From: Sulfobacillus acidophilus DSM 10332
GTDB lineage: Bacteria > Bacillota > Sulfobacillia > Sulfobacillales > Sulfobacillaceae
Assembly (NCBI GenBank): GCA_000237975.1
Contig: CP003179.1
Coordinates: forward strand, 682,001 to 746,000
Length of the DNA stretch: 64,000 bases
Direction: 5' to 3'
How positions within the stretch are numbered: position 1 is the first letter of the stretch; every line of letters begins with the position of its first letter. The notes under the pieces were generated by a model that saw only the letters and a program-made list of their open reading frames with translations, searched no databases and was not told where the DNA came from. Below are positions 1-7,149 of this stretch, in pieces. Made by a program: the position numbers and the translations under genes.

Positions 1-74
1 ATTGTCAAGACAGATTTTTGACCCCTAAAGTGTGATACTGGCCTCCTTCCTTTGAGTGTCATCGAAACCATTAC

Positions 75-121
75 CCTCCGGTTTGGCGCGGGCTGTTGTC
101 AGCCCGTCGGCAAACCGGAGG
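75..121. repeat. Nested hairpin in the IS3 non-coding end
   Basis: CCTCCGGTTTG at 75-85 pairs perfectly with CAAACCGGAGG at 111-121. Inside it, GGGCTG (90-95) pairs with CAGCCC (100-105) around a TTGT loop. A small adjacent palindrome, AGCCC-GTA-GGGCT, lies at 125-137. The structure sits just downstream of orfB on the minus strand and has no T-run, so it is not a textbook terminator. It may block transcription or translation entering the element. Confidence 0.6.
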
Positions 122-150
122 CCCAGCCCGTAGGGCTGTCTAGGAGGGAT

Positions 151-990
151 TCAATCCCGGGAAACCCCACTCCCGGCGAGGGACGGGAGGGGCGTATACC
201 AGGCCGCGGGTGGCGTGTAGCCTAAGGATTGATGCAGCCGGTGATAGTTATAGAACGTAAAGTATCGGCTCAAGCCTGATCGGGCTTCCCGTGGTGAACG
301 GTAATCGTGTAGATAGACTTCTTCATATTTCACGCTGCGCCACAGCCGTTCCGTCAACACATTGTCCAACGCTCGCCCTTTACTGTCCATGCTGATTTGT
401 ACCTCCTTAGCCAACAACAAGGCCGTGTATTGGGGGCTGGTAAAATGGCTGCCTTGATCATGATTCCAAATGGTCGGAGTGGCGATGGACAACGCCCGCT
501 CCGCGGCCGTGAGCACAAAGGGCAGTTCCAACGTTTCGGAGAGCTCCCACGCCACGACAAACCGGGAATACCAATCAATAATGGCCACCAGGTAAAGCCA
601 ACCATGTACCAACCGGATATAGGTCACGTCAATCCCCCACACATGATTGGGGTACGCCGGCGTGACACCGTTCAATAAATACGGATACACCGGGTGCTGG
701 GGATGGCGAGTGCTGGTCTGGGGGCCCGGCGCGAGCCCCCAGATCCCCATCTCCCGCATATAGCGCTGCACGCGTTTGCGGTTCACGGTGTAACCCTCAC
801 GGTTCAACTGAGCCGTTATTCGCCGGGATCCGTAAAACGGTCGATCGGTGTAAATTTCATCGATGCGATGCTTCAGCGCGATCTCCTCGGCATCCGGCCC
901 GACGGGCCGGTAATAGAGGCTCGAGCGGTTGAGGCTTAACAACGCGGCTTGCGTCGTCAACGGCAGGGTATCCACTCCCCGATCCAGCAA
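151..990 (-). CDS. IS3-family transposase OrfB (DDE catalytic subunit)
   Basis: The 279-aa frame starts at a TTG. It has an N-terminal HTH_21-like region (YYRP, then FYGSRRITAQLNREGY) followed by an rve integrase core. Catalytic residues are visible as D in WGIDVTYI, D in NHDQGSHFTS and E in LTERLWRSVKYEEVY. The same frame is open upstream and reads KKNLASTLTRDERITLL back to the A10 run at 1028-1037, so the active product is probably an OrfAB fusion made by -1 slippage on that run. The TTG is therefore likely not the main start. The gene looks intact. Confidence 0.9.
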   Translation of the reverse strand: MLDRGVDTLPLTTQAALLSLNRSSLYYRPVGPDAEEIALKHRIDEIYTDRPFYGSRRITAQLNREGYTVNRKRVQRYMREMGIWGLAPGPQTSTRHPQHPVYPYLLNGVTPAYPNHVWGIDVTYIRLVHGWLYLVAIIDWYSRFVVAWELSETLELPFVLTAAERALSIATPTIWNHDQGSHFTSPQYTALLLAKEVQISMDSKGRALDNVLTERLWRSVKYEEVYLHDYRSPREARSGLSRYFTFYNYHRLHQSLGYTPPAAWYTPLPSLAGSGVSRD

Positions 991-1010
991 GGTGATCCGT
1001 TCATCGCGGG

Positions 1011-1304
1011 TCAGGGTCGAGGCCAGATTTTTTTTTTAAGCCACTCGACCTGGGTGGTCAGTTTCCCGATTTCCGCATACAGCTCGGTCAGCTGTTGTTG
1101 GTGGGCTTGGGCCTGTTGTTGGAGTACTTGGGACTCGGTAAACAACTGCGGAAAATTCTCGAGCGCCTGGCGCTTCCAGCGATGCAATTGACTGGGATGA
1201 ATGCCGTATTCGGCAGCAATCTGGCTAACGGTTTTTTCTTCCTTGAGCATTTCGAGCACCACTTGGCTCTTGAAGGTAGCGGAATACCGCTTTTGTTTCG
1301 TCAT
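1011..1304 (-). CDS. IS3-family transposase OrfA (HTH DNA-binding subunit)
   Basis: This 97-aa protein binds the element's ends. It has a HTH_Tnp_1 domain near residues 5-55 (YSATFKSQVVLEML, then VSQIAAEYGIHPSQLHRWK), followed by a leucine/glutamine-rich coiled coil of the type that mediates OrfA oligomerisation. Near its end the frame crosses ten consecutive A residues on the coding strand (complement of 1028-1037), the expected slippery site for switching into the orfB frame. The ATG at 1304 begins MTKQKRYS. Intact. Confidence 0.9.
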   Translation of the reverse strand: MTKQKRYSATFKSQVVLEMLKEEKTVSQIAAEYGIHPSQLHRWKRQALENFPQLFTESQVLQQQAQAHQQQLTELYAEIGKLTTQVEWLKKKIWPRP

Positions 1305-1360
1305 CGTGTGTCCAGTGTAACACTTAAGGGCCTCCCAAATTGTCTAGTTTTTGGGGACCA

Positions 1361-2005
1361 CTATAGTTATCCGGCACGACAATACGCGGCACACCCCCAA
1401 AAAAGGCAAAGGCGTGCTGATGCCCCTGAATCCAGGAGGCACGCGTTTCATCGGGGTGCAATTCGAGAAACGTATCATGGCTATACCCGAGCACAGCAAC
1501 AAACAGGTGACCCGAATGCACGTGCCCGGTCTCCGGATCCACAACGGGAACCGGGTCTCCCGCATAGTCGACAAACAGATATTCCCCCGGATGATAAACG
1601 CGATGAAAGACGACCTGCAGCGTCCGAACATATTCCCGGTAGTGGGTGGCGAATTGGGTATATTGGTACCCATCCGGATGCGCGACCTTATATTGCTGCC
1701 AGAGTTGCTCTAAGGTGACGGGCCGTTGGCGCAAGGCGCGATAAATCGCCCCCCAATCGGGTTCGGGACGCTGGCGTGGGGCGCCCGCTGGGTCGAGGAT
1801 ACAGCCATTCTTCCAACGCCGAATCCGTCAGGTTGTCCGGGAGCGGCCATTGCCCCCCGGCGGATTCAAAACGCCGGACAAGTTCCCGCACCGTCGGATG
1901 CGTACACCGCACCGTTCGGGCCACTGCGCGGGCCGGTAATCCGACTTCGTACACCAACCGTAAGATTTCACGAATTTGTCGCATGCTCAGCCTGCGTGTA
2001 CTCAA
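1361..2005 (-). pseudogene. IS21 transposase istA, frameshifted and truncated
   Basis: The 5' part (2005 down to about 1780, TTG start after AGGAGG near 2016-2021) encodes the N-terminal helix-turn-helix MRQIREILRLVYEVGL then CTHPTVRELVRRFES. Near 1775-1790 the frame shifts. The second frame continues RPEPDWGAIYRAL, VTLEQLWQQY and the integrase core (FVDYAGDPVPVVDP, HLFVAVLGYS, VPRIVVPDN) before it is cut by the IS3 insertion. FVDYAG supplies the first catalytic Asp and VPDN the second; the final Glu is lost. Two independent lesions mean this is not a functional gene. Confidence 0.85.
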
Positions 2006-2101
2006 TCATCGGGCCTCCTTGTCCGAGAATCTGAGGGCGACGCCCTCAGATCCCATTGTGCAAGGTGAGGCCCCGACGAGCATCCGGAGAATCCTGCAGG
2101 C

Positions 2102-2216
2102 GGTAAGAAATTTCCGTTTTGCGTGGTAAGACGTTTCCGTTTTCGGTGGTTAGGAATTTCCGACTGCCGTGGTAAGACGTTTCCGAACAGGGTGGTAAAT
2201 TATTTCCGAAATCTGC
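2102..2216. repeat. Five tandem 23-bp repeats (IS21-type terminus)
   Basis: Units begin at 2102, 2125, 2148, 2171 and 2194, an exact 23-bp period. The shared part is GGTAAGANNTTTCCG, with a variable 6-base stretch and a closing GT. Unit 3 starts GGTTAGG and unit 5 is the most diverged. They lie directly upstream of the istA pseudogene and match the expected position of transposase-binding repeats at an IS21 end. There are no unique spacers, so this is not CRISPR. Confidence 0.8.
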
Positions 2217-2331
2217 ACATTGATTGCCCCACGATAATCACGCTGCTAAACCGGTCGGAGCGTAGAAGGGGGTCGCAAAAAAATTTTTCTGGTTTCGGCG
2301 GCGGCATTTCTAAATGAAAGGGGGGATCTGC

Positions 2332-3318
2332 ATGAACTTTTGGCATTACGGCTTCCTGTCCTTTGGAATCGCCCTGACGCTGGCTGGCTGCGGTTCTGCT
2401 ATCCATCCCAGTGGTCCGTCGCCCCATTTCGGGCAGCCCCAATCTATGGCAGCGCCTCGGCCAATGCCGACCAGCCCGTCCCTCGTGTGGGAACCCGGCG
2501 TTGGTGTAACGCCCTGTGTGCGCCTCATCGATCAAGCCCTGACCGGCATTGATCTCAATGCGTATCCGATCGACAATCCGGCGATTCTCACCGCCTTGCG
2601 GCAGGCCGGCCAGCGAGGGGTCCCCATTCATGTCCTTCTCGCGCCCAATCCCTATGGCGATGCCGGGGCCGTTTCGACCGAACGGCAGGCCCTGGCTACT
2701 ATTCCGCATTGCCTCGTGCGGTCCGCACCGCCCCGGTTTGCCGCGGCGAATGCTTACGATCATGCGAAGTATCTCGTCATCAATCCCGGCACGCCGCAGG
2801 CGACGGCGGTCATTGGCACGGCCAACTTGACCGACAGCGCGTTCGACGGGGGCAACCTCGAAGCCGTCGCGGTCGCGACCGGCGCCCCGGCTCAAGCGGC
2901 TACGCAGGTCTTTCAGGCGGACTGGACCGATCGGCCATCCGGCCCCGGCCCCCGCCGGGCCCTTGTCTTATCACCGGGCGCGGCGCCAGCCATCACCTCG
3001 TTGTTGCGTGCGTCCGGGCCGATTCAGATGATGACCGAGGAGGTGGGCGACGATCCCGCTCTCTTGGCTATCATGGCGGCGGACGGCGCACGCTTGCAGC
3101 TGTTAGTCCCGCCGACAACCTCCACGACCACGACCGCCCGACTGGCCGCCCTGGCCGCCGCGGGTGTCCACATTCGGACGCTCTCGACGCCCGACATCCA
3201 TGCCAAAGTGATTGTCATGTCGACGACGGCCTTCCTCGGATCGCAAAATTTGTCGGCGGTGTCGCTTCAAGACAACCCCGAAATGGGCTTGTTGTTCACC
3301 GGGTCTGCGTGGGCATAA
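2332..3318 (+). CDS. Phospholipase D-like lipoprotein
   Basis: The predicted protein is an exported lipoprotein of the PLD phosphodiesterase superfamily. The ATG at 2332 is chosen over one at 2314 because AAAGGGGGG lies 6-7 bases upstream of it. Residues 1-20 form a signal peptide with lipobox LAGC (Cys20). Two HxK half-sites are visible: HAKYLVI with GTANLTD near 144-166 and HAKVIV with GSQNLS near 290-308, both lacking the classical trailing Asp of HKD. Substrate is unknown. The protein stops soon after the second motif (TGSAWA), about 90 residues short of its paralogue at 8637-9359, so its 3' end may have been lost in a rearrangement. Confidence 0.75.
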   Translation: MNFWHYGFLSFGIALTLAGCGSAIHPSGPSPHFGQPQSMAAPRPMPTSPSLVWEPGVGVTPCVRLIDQALTGIDLNAYPIDNPAILTALRQAGQRGVPIHVLLAPNPYGDAGAVSTERQALATIPHCLVRSAPPRFAAANAYDHAKYLVINPGTPQATAVIGTANLTDSAFDGGNLEAVAVATGAPAQAATQVFQADWTDRPSGPGPRRALVLSPGAAPAITSLLRASGPIQMMTEEVGDDPALLAIMAADGARLQLLVPPTTSTTTTARLAALAAAGVHIRTLSTPDIHAKVIVMSTTAFLGSQNLSAVSLQDNPEMGLLFTGSAWA

Positions 3319-3488
3319 CTCGCTGTGTGGTTTACTAACCCAACATACGGGTCATAATGTGTTGGATGCGAGAATACAGGCAATGTTAAAAATAAATTAG
3401 TTATTTTAGACAATATATAACAAATTTCACCAAATTCGATACGGTAGAATTTGCTTCGGACAAACTGAAAAGGAGGGAAGTACACATC

Positions 3489-3839
3489 ATGTTGATTGCT
3501 GAACGTGAAGATTTACAGATGGCTATAGATCCTGTTAGCGTGTATGAGTTCAATATGAAAGCGTATTTAGAGCCCGATTTTTTACACGATTTACAGGAAA
3601 AGCCATTTGATGCTTTGTCGGCGGTAAATGTGGCCCGCTTACCAGAACAAATCCGTTCAATCACCCCATTTACCCCAACCGATAAGGAGATGTTATGGCG
3701 TTTGCAACAACAAGTTCAGCGGCAGGGAGAATTGTCGTTAGTGAACGTGGAAAAAACCCTGCAGCCAGAAGGCTATGGCTTGCCAGCGATTGCGCTGTTA
3801 CTGGTGGTCGTGGCTCTATATGTTTGGGTTGTTGGTTAA
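3489..3839 (+). CDS. Candidate RiPP precursor peptide with hydrophobic C-terminal core
   Basis: The encoded protein has 116 residues and an ATG at 3489 behind AAAGGAGGG (about 3470). The N-terminal two thirds is charged; YLEPDFLHDLQEKPFDAL (26-43) loosely resembles nitrile-hydratase-type leader peptides (dPeFrxxLxxdPxxaL). The C-terminus from about 93 (PEGYGLPA, then a long L/V/A run ending YVWVVG) is strongly hydrophobic with Tyr96, Tyr111 and Trp113 and no Cys. No member of a named family was recognised. Its position just before a radical SAM gene and an ABC exporter suggests the modified substrate. It could instead be a small tail-anchored accessory protein. Base composition is clearly more AT-rich than the flanks. 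Confidence 0.55.
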   Translation: MLIAEREDLQMAIDPVSVYEFNMKAYLEPDFLHDLQEKPFDALSAVNVARLPEQIRSITPFTPTDKEMLWRLQQQVQRQGELSLVNVEKTLQPEGYGLPAIALLLVVVALYVWVVG

Positions 3840-3850
3840 CGACGAATCTA

Positions 3851-3884
3851 ACCGACTCCTGGGTTATATCCCCAGGGGTCGGTT
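3851..3884 (+). terminator. Attenuator-like hairpin between precursor and radical SAM genes
   Basis: ACCGACTCCTGGG (3851-3863) pairs with CCCAGGGGTCGGT (about 3871-3883) with one G-T pair and a short TTATAT-type loop. It is followed only by TTTGG, so termination would be partial. It sits between the small gene and the radical SAM gene and could keep precursor mRNA more abundant than enzyme mRNA. Confidence 0.6.
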
Positions 3885-3905
3885 TGGTAGAAAGGTTGGG
3901 ACATT

Positions 3906-4928
3906 ATGATAGCACGTCTTCTCTCCGTGTTTTTAGATTATAAATGCAATTATCAGTGCGCGCATTGTAGTGTAGAAAGCGGGCCAAGAATATCTAATCC
4001 AATGTCTCGGGCGGTGTTTGAAAAGTTATTGGAAGGTATTCCAGAACTGCCCAACCTAAATGTCGTGGTCTTTACGGGAGGAGAGGCAACATTACGTAAA
4101 CCGCTGTTATTGGAAGGTATCTCGCGTGTTCATCAAATGGGTAAACGAACAAGGCTAGTTACCAACGGATGGTGGGCAAAAAATCCTCAAAAAGCCCGAG
4201 CATTTGTCAAAGAATTGCGCGAGTCGGGGTTAGATGAAATCAATACGAGCTTCGATGATTTTCATGCACCATATACCACAATAGAGCACATTGGAAATCT
4301 CATTTTAGCGGCAATGGACCACGGGCTGACAATCGGGGTTGGTGTCATTGTTGGATCAAATGTTCATTACGATGTCGTTCGTGTTAAACAGGAACTAGCA
4401 GAATATTGCCATTTATCCTTAGAGGATTTAACAACGCATGTTGCCTTTTTAGAAGATTACGCGACGCCAACCGGACGAGGCGAATTGCTATCTATTGATG
4501 ATATTCCCGAGTTGGATAAAACCTATTTATCCTGCCCGGAGATTGTCAAAACCCTTTCTGTTCATCCTAATGGCGATGTGAAAGTATGTTGTGGGCACGC
4601 GATGTTTACCGCAAGAGATTTAACCGCAGGCAACTTATTAAATCATTCGTTGCCGACAATCGTGGAACGTGCCCAGCATAATATATTTTATTGGTGGCTT
4701 CATATGCATGGGCCTCGAAAAATTTTGCACGACATCGGTGTAAATAATCATTATACCAGTATCTGCCATGCATGTAATGATTTGTTAGTTAATCATCTGG
4801 ATGAAGCCGTGGATTATCTTAAAACGCACCAAGAGTACATTTGGGTCAATCAAGTTCTTTTAAGTGATGCGTTCAAACGACAACTGACAGTTATTCAAAA
4901 GTCCCGTCCTGATTTATTATCGTCATAG
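3906..4928 (+). CDS. Radical SAM peptide-modifying enzyme
   Basis: This 340-aa protein carries the CX3CX2C cluster motif at Cys14, Cys18 and Cys21, the GGE SAM-binding motif at 58-60 and the (V)TNGWWA strand near 85-91. A C-terminal cysteine set (Cys210, Cys228/229, Cys287, Cys290 in CHAC) suggests a SPASM/twitch-like auxiliary iron-sulfur cluster. Overall pattern (FTGGEATL, VTNGWWAK, SFDDFH) recalls peptide-modifying radical SAM enzymes such as those of yyd-type epipeptide loci, a resemblance judged by eye. The likely substrate is the adjacent 116-aa product. Chemistry (epimerisation, crosslinking or other) cannot be read from sequence. AT-rich like the small gene, suggesting transfer as a unit. 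Confidence 0.8.
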   Translation: MIARLLSVFLDYKCNYQCAHCSVESGPRISNPMSRAVFEKLLEGIPELPNLNVVVFTGGEATLRKPLLLEGISRVHQMGKRTRLVTNGWWAKNPQKARAFVKELRESGLDEINTSFDDFHAPYTTIEHIGNLILAAMDHGLTIGVGVIVGSNVHYDVVRVKQELAEYCHLSLEDLTTHVAFLEDYATPTGRGELLSIDDIPELDKTYLSCPEIVKTLSVHPNGDVKVCCGHAMFTARDLTAGNLLNHSLPTIVERAQHNIFYWWLHMHGPRKILHDIGVNNHYTSICHACNDLLVNHLDEAVDYLKTHQEYIWVNQVLLSDAFKRQLTVIQKSRPDLLSS

Positions 4929-4980
4929 TTCGAAGAACGATATAATGCAATTGACTTATTGAGGGGATAGCTGGATATCA

Positions 4981-5916
4981 GTGAGCGGTACAGAGAGGAG
5001 AAAAGAATTGCTGGAGTTTCGCCACGTGGATGCCGGGTATGGGAGGCATCGGGTTCTTGTCGATGTGACCATGCATCTCGATGCTGGCTTTCATATTGTG
5101 TTGGGCCCTAATGGCGCGGGAAAAACTACGTTATTCCGGGTGGGGGCCGGCATTTTACCTCCGCAGGCGGGGACGGTTGCCATTGAGGGACGCGATCTTT
5201 TTCAGAATCCGGCGGAAAAACGGCACGTGGCATATTTGTCTCACCGCCCGGCGCTCGCCAGCGACTTGACCGTGCGGGACAACTTGGAGTTTTGGGGGCG
5301 CGTGTTAGGGCTATCGGCTCCAGAACGCCGGGCGGCTGTGGCCGATGTCGCCGAAGCGCTCGACCTGCACGACCTTTTAACCCAAAAAGCGGGGACGTTA
5401 AGCCGGGGGCAAAGCCAGCGAGTTGCCATCGCCCGGGCGCTTTTGGGTCACCCCCGCGTCTTTTTTTTGGATGAGCCGACTACCGGGCTGGATCCGGACG
5501 CAGGGAGGGCGCTTCGGCAACGCCTGCAACAGCTGGGTCGGGACATGGCATTGACGATTATTTTTTCCACGCACAATTTGGCTGAAGCCCAGGAATTGGC
5601 ACAAGATGTTGTGGTGTTACAACAGGGGCGCCTTATCGCCCGAGGCGATCCGAATGAACTCGCGCAAGCTCTGGCATCGGCGCGAAAAATTGGTTTTCGC
5701 CTGGCCGGAGATCCTCGACCAGTGTTTCAGCAATTGGGCTATCAGATAGCCTCTCAAGAAAATGACCAATGGGTGATTGAGGTGCAGTCGGACGACGAAG
5801 TCGGGGCGATTGTGAAGGCGTTGGTGGCCAGCGGGGTAACTGTGTTAAGCGCCGCTCCGTTGGAAAATTCTCTCGAACACATCTATTTTTCCATACGGAG
5901 GAAGGAACATGACTAA
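4981..5916 (+). CDS. ABC transporter ATP-binding protein (putative peptide exporter)
   Basis: The 311-aa ATPase has Walker A GPNGAGKTT (42-50), signature LSRGQSQRVAIARAL, Walker B VFFLDEPTTGLD and a switch His in STHN. A roughly 90-residue C-terminal extension is typical of ABC-2 exporter ATPases. Annotated start is GTG 4981; a TTG at 5008 preceded by AGAGAGGAG (about 4992-5000) is an attractive alternative, giving MLEFRHVD. Its stop overlaps the permease start by 8 bp, so the two form one complex. Position after the radical SAM gene suggests export of the modified peptide or self-immunity. Composition is nearer the genome average than the two preceding genes. Confidence 0.85.
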   Translation: MSGTERRKELLEFRHVDAGYGRHRVLVDVTMHLDAGFHIVLGPNGAGKTTLFRVGAGILPPQAGTVAIEGRDLFQNPAEKRHVAYLSHRPALASDLTVRDNLEFWGRVLGLSAPERRAAVADVAEALDLHDLLTQKAGTLSRGQSQRVAIARALLGHPRVFFLDEPTTGLDPDAGRALRQRLQQLGRDMALTIIFSTHNLAEAQELAQDVVVLQQGRLIARGDPNELAQALASARKIGFRLAGDPRPVFQQLGYQIASQENDQWVIEVQSDDEVGAIVKALVASGVTVLSAAPLENSLEHIYFSIRRKEHD

Positions 5917-6715
5917 TTCGGCGTGGCATTTAGCAGGGGTCTTGCTCTGGCGGCAATGGCGGGAACAAAGCCGGCGGCTAGTATGGATGCCAGTTGGGTT
6001 TGCCCTGGTCCTGGGTGCCATCACGGTGTTGGCCTTTTCGGTCCCCGGCGTATTGACCCCGCTTACGCGGCGCGCCCTCGATACGGCGATGACTTTATAT
6101 TTTCATCGGATTCACGGCGCGGTGGCGCTCGGTCTCGCGTTTCTCGTCTTTCAAAGTCCTTATTTTATCGCTCTCTTCGCCTCGTTAACTGGAAGCCAAA
6201 TTGCCCAAGCCAGTATTGGAGGAGAATGGGTCCGCGGTGGGTTTGAGCTCCTCCTTAGCGCACCGTACCGGCCGCAAGTGTTATATGTGGCCTTTTTGGT
6301 GAGCGACCTTCTGTTGACGATTTGGGGATTCGTGTGGCTAGCTGCGGTGAGCCTTGGGGTGTCTTTGGGGGTGTTAGTCGCGATGGGCGTCCACCTGGTG
6401 AGTTTGCCGCGGCAATATTTTGTGATGGCCTTAGTATTGCCGTTACCGATTGCGCTGTTCGCCAATTTGATTGCACTGACGTTAACGTTCATGTTTCCCA
6501 AGTTGGCGCAGATACGCGCAGGAGGCACGGCTAATGTTATTCAAACCTTGGCAATTTTGCCAGCGGTTTTGCTCATTTTTGTGGTCACGCTTCACCCGGC
6601 CATTCACCCTATGCGGGTTGCTGAATATGCGATCGCAGCCGGAATTATTGGAGCCCTCGGGCTCGTCACCCTTTTGCGGCGATGGTTTAACGTGGAAACC
6701 TTGTTAGAAACCTAA
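5909..6715 (+). CDS. ABC-2-type transporter permease
   Basis: This 268-aa integral membrane protein has about six hydrophobic segments (near residues 22-45, 68-95, 125-150, 160-180, 188-215 and 220-255). It partners the ATPase encoded immediately upstream, with which its ATG overlaps by 8 bp; the GGAGG ribosome binding site lies inside the ATPase gene. The sequence is not specific enough to name the cargo. It resembles bacteriocin/antibiotic-type or CcmB-like permeases in size and topology, but no cytochrome maturation genes are nearby. Confidence 0.78.
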   Translation: MTNSAWHLAGVLLWRQWREQSRRLVWMPVGFALVLGAITVLAFSVPGVLTPLTRRALDTAMTLYFHRIHGAVALGLAFLVFQSPYFIALFASLTGSQIAQASIGGEWVRGGFELLLSAPYRPQVLYVAFLVSDLLLTIWGFVWLAAVSLGVSLGVLVAMGVHLVSLPRQYFVMALVLPLPIALFANLIALTLTFMFPKLAQIRAGGTANVIQTLAILPAVLLIFVVTLHPAIHPMRVAEYAIAAGIIGALGLVTLLRRWFNVETLLET

Positions 6716-7149
6716 ACAACCACGCCTGATACGAACGGATTGGTCCTTTTTGATTAACACGTTCTCTTGGGATTTACTCATCGTTTGTGACCAATTAATT
6801 CTACCGGTGCTAGTGAGGAATAAAGTGGACCTTATTTTCAAGAGGGATTTTTAACCCTCAAATTATGGCTATTTTTTTCCTGTGGGCATCATCGGGGGCT
6901 TTACTATCCTCTTTGGTGAAGGCCTGTTGGTCGTTAAACAAGGTTCAGCCCGAAGGGCCGTTTGAGGAGCAATAAGAATCTCAGGACATATCACCGATAG
7001 TACGGAGACGGCAAGAGTTTGAGATATCATTTTATTCCGTCGATTCGTTACGTAATTCTGACTACCTTACATGGAGCTAGATCAGGTCCTGAAGTTGGTG
7101 TGGGTATGATGGCAATCACGCCCCGGGGTGCGGCGCAGGGGCGTCTTCC
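6716..7149. other. Intergenic stretch, no gene seen
   Basis: No convincing reading frame is present in these 434 bases between the ABC permease and the next insertion sequence. A hairpin GAGGG-atttttaa-CCCTC (about 6841-6858) followed by a T-run near 6870 could terminate transcription from the ABC genes. The rest looks like eroded mobile-element sequence, but I could not assign it. Confidence 0.5.

Larger units (their letters stand above)
1..1360 (-). mobile_element. IS3-family insertion sequence (left end at or beyond window edge)
   Basis: The element carries orfA (1011-1304) and orfB (151-990) on the minus strand. Its ends match as imperfect inverted repeats: bases 8-41 read inward align with the reverse complement of about 1312-1345, sharing AGACA, CCCT, AAGTGT and ACTGG blocks. 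The right repeat probably extends to 1360 (TGGTCCCCAAAAAC read inward), so the left tip may lie a few bases outside the window. It interrupts an IS21-type istA gene just after codons for VVPDNY. A hairpin at 75-121 lies between orfB and the left end. Family assignment rests on the OrfA helix-turn-helix plus the OrfB DDE integrase core and on the -1 frameshift arrangement. Confidence 0.88.
1361..2216 (-). mobile_element. Decayed IS21-family element remnant
   Basis: The remnant holds a frameshifted, 3'-truncated istA (1361-2005) and the istA-proximal terminus with five tandem 23-bp repeats (2102-2216). Multiple terminal repeats are a known feature of IS21-family ends. The rest of istA and any istB are missing because the IS3 element lies immediately downstream; they may continue left of the window. 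It cannot transpose as it stands. Confidence 0.75.

Noticed and set aside
1095-1718. Plus-strand gene of 207 codons across the IS junction
   Set aside because: It is antisense to orfA and istA, spans the insertion boundary and encodes low-complexity Arg/Pro-rich sequence.
2102-2216. CRISPR array
   Set aside because: The five 23-bp units are contiguous with no unique spacers, no cas operon is near, and they sit at an IS21 end.
2200-2895. Minus-strand gene opposite the PLD-like lipoprotein
   Set aside because: Arg/Gly-rich shadow of the GC-rich lipoprotein gene with no motif or ribosome binding site.
4981-6715. CcmA/CcmB heme exporter
   Set aside because: Size and topology allow it, but no ccmC, ccmE or ccmF is near, and the pair follows a radical SAM gene.
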